Below, piece after piece: positions 60,604-64,000 of a stretch of 64,000 nucleotides of DNA. The notes under the pieces are model-generated. The model saw nothing but the letters and a program-made list of their open reading frames with translations. It was not told the DNA's origin and ran no database searches. Source of the DNA: Sutcliffiella tianshenii (GTDB lineage Bacteria > Bacillota > Bacilli > Bacillales > Bacillaceae_I); contig NZ_JAFBED010000001.1 of assembly GCF_016908565.1 (NCBI RefSeq), positions 124,001 to 188,000 on the forward strand, in the 5' to 3' direction. How positions within the stretch are numbered: the stretch's first letter is position 1; the number at the start of each line of letters is the position of its first letter. A program made the position numbers and the translations under genes.

Positions 60604-61800
60604 TCATTTCACCTCGTACGGTTTTATGGAGATAGATCCAGTCGTTGTCTCCGCTAAAATATGCGTGAGCGCTGCATCTTCTTTCTTCACTTTAAAGTGC
60701 ATCGCTTTCTGCACCACTTCATTTTTCTCTTCCACAACATCCATTCCCGGCATTTCACATGTAAAGCCGCCGAGATTGGACTTCAATTCAGCCTCCAAAC
60801 TGTTTGTTGTCGGCAAGAATAAGTCGATGCTGCCGGTCTTTGTTTTCGCCATCACGGATCGGACGGAATCCCCAGTCAATTCACCTGTCACGTTTCCGTT
60901 AAAGCTCTGAATATCCAGCTTCTCGATGTCCCCTTTGACAAAAACCTTCCCGTTGATAGTTTCTGCCTCGAGCTCCCTGCTGTTGCAATCATTCAGCTTG
61001 ATATGCCCGTTCGCCGTTTCCACTTCCATGTCAGAGCTTGTCGCGCGGTCAATCATGATCGAGCCATTGGCTGATTTCAGCTTCATCGTCGTTACATGTA
61101 GACCTTCCCCTTCGATTCGGCCATTAAACATGCGCACATGCAGGTTATGGTACTCAGCCTCCGGGATATAAACCGTTGCATCCACTTTCAAATGCTTCTT
61201 CTGAATCGAAAAACGAAGCTTCCCGGATTCGATCGAGAACAGTACTTCCGATAAAAATGCCTTGCGGGCCTCATCCTGTGTTTCCACTTCGTAGACCTTC
61301 GCCTCACACTCGATCTTTACGTCCTTTTCCTTCCACGGTAAGATCTTCACATTTCCATTCGCCACATCGATATCGATGTCCTGCAGATATACATCGGACT
61401 GTTGGAAAACGTGTTGGATCGAAGTGGACGGACCAAAGTTGAAATCAAGGTCAAGGTCCTTTATTTTTTGCAGGGCACTTCCTACAAAATCCAGGATGTT
61501 ATTTTTAAAAGAGGAAGCCTGCTTGCTATAGGTGGAATAGTCTTTCTTCGATTTCTGCTTTTCCCACTGCTGGGAACCGGAACCGGTCTTTGAAAAGATC
61601 TTCGATGATAATGCTGCAAAAATATCATTCTCTGCATCTTGAGAGGCTTTGGAATTTTTAGTCCACTCGGTTACGAGCTCATCATTCTTGATATCTTTTT
61701 CCAGACTGTTCTTTTCCAGGCTCTCCAATAGGATGATTGCCTCTTCCGCCGTAAGCTTTCCTTCTTCAACCAGCTTTAAAATCCTTTTACGCTCTTCCAT
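60604..61800 (-). CDS. yvlB: DUF4097 adhesin-like beta-helix protein YvlB
   Basis: The 398-aa protein has an N-terminal helical motif EERKRILKLVEEGKLTAEEA, then a central charged linker, then a C-terminal repetitive beta-domain (about residues 150-395) with repeated units such as ANGNVKI, NGRIEGEG, ANGSIMI, ANGHIKL, INGKVFV and FNGNVTG. It is the DUF4097 solenoid. No signal peptide. ATG 61800 is set by AAAGGAGG eight bases upstream. In B. subtilis it is part of the LiaR/SigW-type envelope stress response and the yvl operon. Confidence 0.9.
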   Translation of the reverse strand: MEERKRILKLVEEGKLTAEEAIILLESLEKNSLEKDIKNDELVTEWTKNSKASQDAENDIFAALSSKIFSKTGSGSQQWEKQKSKKDYSTYSKQASSFKNNILDFVGSALQKIKDLDLDFNFGPSTSIQHVFQQSDVYLQDIDIDVANGNVKILPWKEKDVKIECEAKVYEVETQDEARKAFLSEVLFSIESGKLRFSIQKKHLKVDATVYIPEAEYHNLHVRMFNGRIEGEGLHVTTMKLKSANGSIMIDRATSSDMEVETANGHIKLNDCNSRELEAETINGKVFVKGDIEKLDIQSFNGNVTGELTGDSVRSVMAKTKTGSIDLFLPTTNSLEAELKSNLGGFTCEMPGMDVVEEKNEVVQKAMHFKVKKEDAALTHILAETTTGSISIKPYEVK

Positions 61801-61866
61801 TCTCTCTTCCTCCTTTAGTATATCCATCATGATTTTGTTGTATGAATTGGGCAGTGTGTTTGCCAT

Positions 61867-62169
61867 TTATGATTCTTTTAAAAGTTGAATGCCTTTAACA
61901 ATATTCCAAACAGTAGTTCCGATTACTAAAACGGCGCCGATGATGACAAGCAGGATAAACCAAACCACCGCTGCCTGATCCATACCAAAGCCCAGTACAA
62001 AAAAGGGAACGACAATCAGAGGCAGCAGATGTGAAAGCAGTGAGGCAAAAGCATGCCCCTTCACCTCCTGTTCATCCGCAATGAAGTACACAACAAGCGG
62101 CAACAGAAACGGTGCAAAAAACAAACTGAAGTAGCATAACGCCGACAATACCTTATTATTCCTTCCCAA
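61867..62169 (-). CDS. DUF4870-type small membrane protein (YvlA-like)
   Basis: The 100-aa protein has three membrane segments. RNNKVLSALCYFSLFFAPFL opens the family, VVYFIADEQEVKGHAFASLL joins first and second segments, and NIVKGIQLL ends it. TTG 62169 is chosen because AAAGGAGG lies 8 bases before it; a longer frame would start inside the ribosome-binding site. First gene of the yvl operon. Confidence 0.8.
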   Translation of the reverse strand: MGRNNKVLSALCYFSLFFAPFLLPLVVYFIADEQEVKGHAFASLLSHLLPLIVVPFFVLGFGMDQAAVVWFILLVIIGAVLVIGTTVWNIVKGIQLLKES

Positions 62170-62324
62170 GACAGCCACCTCCTTTCCCTTTCCAAGTCCC
62201 GGCATCGACAACCTGCCAGGATCCCACTACCTACTAATACGCATACCCCACCCCAAAAGTTTCACACTTTCTGTATGGTCTTTTGAAAGTAAAGATTGTT
62301 GCTTGTAAAAGTGGGTTATTTTAT

Positions 62325-62540
62325 AACCCCGTTAAACTCCCCTATTGGTTTCCGCTTCAGGGATTCGCTTATCCAGGAAGGCCTCTGGAGCCTCCTCGGC
62401 GCTAAAGCGCCTGTGGGGTCTCCCTCGACACGCTGCTTCCGTAGGACAAGGAAGGCTCTGGCAGCGATACATCGCACGCAGAAAATGCTTGCATTTTCAA
62501 GGAGTCTCACCCCTTGCGCTCCAACCAATAGGGGGAAAGT
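62325..62540. repeat. Dispersed palindromic element, divergent copy 2
   Basis: The element begins CCCCTATTGGTTTCCGC and ends GCGCTCCAACCAATAGGGG, so it has terminal inverted repeats CCCCTATTGGTT. Its centre, GGAGCCTCCTCGGCGC with GCGCCTGTGGGGTCTCC, matches the central part of copies 1 and 3. It is longer (about 215 bases) than the others. Open frames across it lack start signals. Confidence 0.75.
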
Positions 62541-62744
62541 ATAATAACAAGTCTTCCTGTAATAATAGCAACAGTGGAGCGTATCACTTATTCTTTATTC
62601 TTTAATTACTATCTAACTACATTGTCGCATAATTTCCCACTTTAAGAGTCAGACCCCAGCAGTATTCTCAATCTCAATCTACTACGTCTAGAGGCTTATA
62701 TAAGTCTGATTTGTTAAAGTCTTTTATCGGTTATTACGTAATCC

Positions 62745-62890
62745 CAGCTGTTGATTGGAGCAATAGGCGAAGACTCCTGCGGGAGATAGCGTTTAGTGGA
62801 GACCCCACAGGCGCGAATGCGCCGAGGAGGCTCCACAAACGCCCCGCGGAAAGCGCAGCCTAGTGCGGAAATCAACAGCGGAGTTCAATG
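62745..62890. repeat. Dispersed palindromic element, copy 3
   Basis: This is nearly identical to copy 1 (35598-35745) in opposite orientation, including GTTGATT ends and AGGAGTCTTCGCCTATTGCT. The 790-base gap between the yvl operon and the next gene therefore contains two elements, 62325-62540 and this one, and only about 200 bases of unassigned DNA between them. Confidence 0.8.
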
Positions 62891-63013
62891 GGAACATAAA
62901 CTCTAAGTATCAATAGTATTACGCTCCTTTTGGGCTCTAACCTTATGCATGGTATAATGTAGAATAATAGTTGGGTATAGTGGGTAGTAAGTAGGGTAGA
63001 AGGAGTGAAGAGT

Positions 63014-63424
63014 ATGTTTGATTTTGTAATGGAGCATTTATTGACGATCATAATCGTACTGGTTGTTTTATTCGTCGTTATTCCCTTCCTGAAAAGTATA
63101 GTTTCAAAGCTTGTCATTGTAGGGCTTGTCCTGGTCGCACTAGTATTTTTTGGTGTTCTCGGCCCTGACTTCACAGAGTCCTCCACCAATTACGTGGAAA
63201 ATACGATACGACCTGTCGTGACAAATGAAATCGACAAAGCAGATTTCACCTATGATGAAGACACAAAGGAATACATCGTCCAAAGTGCCTCTTTTCATTT
63301 AAAAGGTAAACTGAATGAAAATACTGGCGAAGTACGTTTCAAGGACAAGACATATGAAATGGACGTACGCTTCCTGAAGGACATCATTGAGAAGAAAGTC
63401 GAAGAGGAACAGGCAAAGGAATAG
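63014..63424 (+). CDS. Small membrane-anchored hypothetical protein
   Basis: The 136-aa protein has two adjacent hydrophobic segments (about residues 8-24 and 28-48) and then an acidic, probably extracytoplasmic or cytoplasmic beta-rich tail (DFTYDEDTKEYIVQSASFHL, ending in a charged helix). AGAAGGAG lies 8 bases before ATG 63014; GTG 63005 lies on the ribosome-binding site. No known family. It is convergent with uvrA, sharing a terminator, and the only rightward gene in this end of the window. Confidence 0.7.
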   Translation: MFDFVMEHLLTIIIVLVVLFVVIPFLKSIVSKLVIVGLVLVALVFFGVLGPDFTESSTNYVENTIRPVVTNEIDKADFTYDEDTKEYIVQSASFHLKGKLNENTGEVRFKDKTYEMDVRFLKDIIEKKVEEEQAKE

Positions 63425-63463
63425 TCACTGACAACCAGGCGACTCGATCTAGAATAGTTTTAT

Positions 63464-63517
63464 AGAAAAAGGGCTGGAAGCTATGATGGTTTATCCATCA
63501 AGGCTCCAGCCCTTTTT
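63464..63517. terminator. Bidirectional terminator between the small membrane gene and uvrA
   Basis: AAAAAGGGCTGGAAGC pairs with GCTCCAGCCCTTTTTT in a long stem with A- and T-runs at both ends, so it serves both converging genes. Confidence 0.92.
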
Positions 63518-63531
63518 TGATGATTTATATT

Positions 63532-64000
63532 TTAACCTTTACTTACCGTTTCAACTTCTCGCACCTTCTGCTCCATGCGGTCGCGATCCCGTAGAAGCAC
63601 CGGTCTCAAGTACTGTCCGGTATAGGAAGCTTCCACTTCGATGATTTCCTCAGGTGTACCTGTCGCAATGATGGTACCACCTTTGTCGCCACCCTCCGGT
63701 CCAAGGTCAATCATATAGTCGACAGCTTTAATGACGTCCAGGTTGTGCTCGATGACAAGGACAGTATCCCCGTTTTCGACCAATCGCTGAAGCACCTTAA
63801 GCAGTCGCGCAATATCATCAACATGAAGACCTGTGGTAGGCTCATCAAGGATATAGAGCGAGCGGCCTGTAGATCTGCGATGCAATTCGGACGCAAGCTT
63901 CACACGCTGCGCCTCTCCCCCGGAAAGGGTCGTAGCAGGCTGCCCGAGGGTGATATAGCCAAGTCCCACATCAAAGACAGTCTGCAGCTTGCGCTTGATT
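63532..64000 (-). CDS. uvrA: Excinuclease ABC subunit A, C-terminal part
   Basis: The frame runs from the right window edge to a stop at 63532 (about 155 residues). It contains the second ABC signature [20 protein letters not shown], Walker [13 protein letters not shown], the switch [10 protein letters not shown] and [11 protein letters not shown], all typical of the UvrA C-terminus. UvrA finds bulky DNA lesions with UvrB. The N-terminal about 800 residues lie outside the window. uvrA near the yvl-hprK region is the B. subtilis arrangement. Confidence 0.96.
   Translation of the reverse strand, partial: IKRKLQTVFDVGLGYITLGQPATTLSGGEAQRVKLASELHRRSTGRSLYILDEPTTGLHVDDIARLLKVLQRLVENGDTVLVIEHNLDVIKAVDYMIDLGPEGGDKGGTIIATGTPEEIIEVEASYTGQYLRPVLLRDRDRMEQKVREVETVSKG

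Noticed and set aside
62296-62605. Open frames across the dispersed palindromic element
   Set aside because: Both strands are open only because of the palindrome's composition; no start signals.

Overview
The window reads as a chromosomal segment of a low-GC, endospore-former-type Bacillaceae bacterium. The evidence is the gene order of the right half (secG, the glycolytic cluster, rpoN, clpP, crh-whiA-yvcK-rapZ, trxB, the his operon, ppaX-lgt-hprK, yvlABCD, uvrA), which follows the Bacillus subtilis map, together with SinR/SinI, Crh, CggR and CtsR/CggR-type operators. Species cannot be decided from the sequence alone. Nearly all genes lie on the minus strand.

Positions 1-10.4 kb form a very AT-rich accessory block. 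It holds a fragmented beta-helix-like protein, a decayed deaminase-like reading frame, an APH-fold kinase, an MsbA-type ABC exporter, four GT4 glycosyltransferases, and remnants of a second ABC exporter, a pyruvyl transferase and a fifth GT4. The remnants look like a degraded duplicate of the intact genes.

Positions 10.4-26.6 kb are an exopolysaccharide operon of the eps type, transcribed leftwards: epsA and epsB (chain length and kinase), an EAR-like antitermination RNA, epsC (4,6-dehydratase), a GtaB-type uridylyltransferase, glycosyltransferases, the EpsG polymerase, a previously hidden 50-aa ORF, EpsL (initiating sugar transferase), EpsM and EpsN (acetylated amino sugar), more glycosyltransferases, and a TagD/TagB-F-like pair that would add glycerol-phosphate.

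Positions 26.6-27.7 kb are the control region. An overlapping sinR-sinI pair, in the order opposite to B. subtilis, is divergent from eps and from a small zinc-ribbon gene. The eps promoter has consensus -35 and -10 boxes, and a palindrome of SinR type fills the 17-bp spacer. The same arrangement recurs before an isolated GT2 gene at 28.1-29.2 kb, which suggests a shared regulon.

Positions 29.4-37.2 kb hold the glycolytic genes eno, gpmI, tpiA, pgk, gapA and cggR with a textbook CggR operator, then a glutaredoxin-like gene. Positions 37.2-49.2 kb hold rpoN, tRNA-Arg(CCG), clpP behind a CtsR box, crh, whiA, yvcK, rapZ, a NUDIX gene, trxB and a TPR protein. Positions 49.2-55.7 kb are the complete hisZGDBHAFI operon. 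Positions 56-64 kb hold yvoF, ppaX, yvoD, lgt, hprK, the yvl genes, a small membrane protein and the 3' end of uvrA.

Several non-coding stretches carry unusual repeats: a perfect 44-bp palindrome, three ~270-bp tandem units, a 20-bp-period TATCAACG array, a duplicated ~105-bp segment, a PhoP-box-like 11-bp array, and three copies of a dispersed ~140-bp palindromic element.
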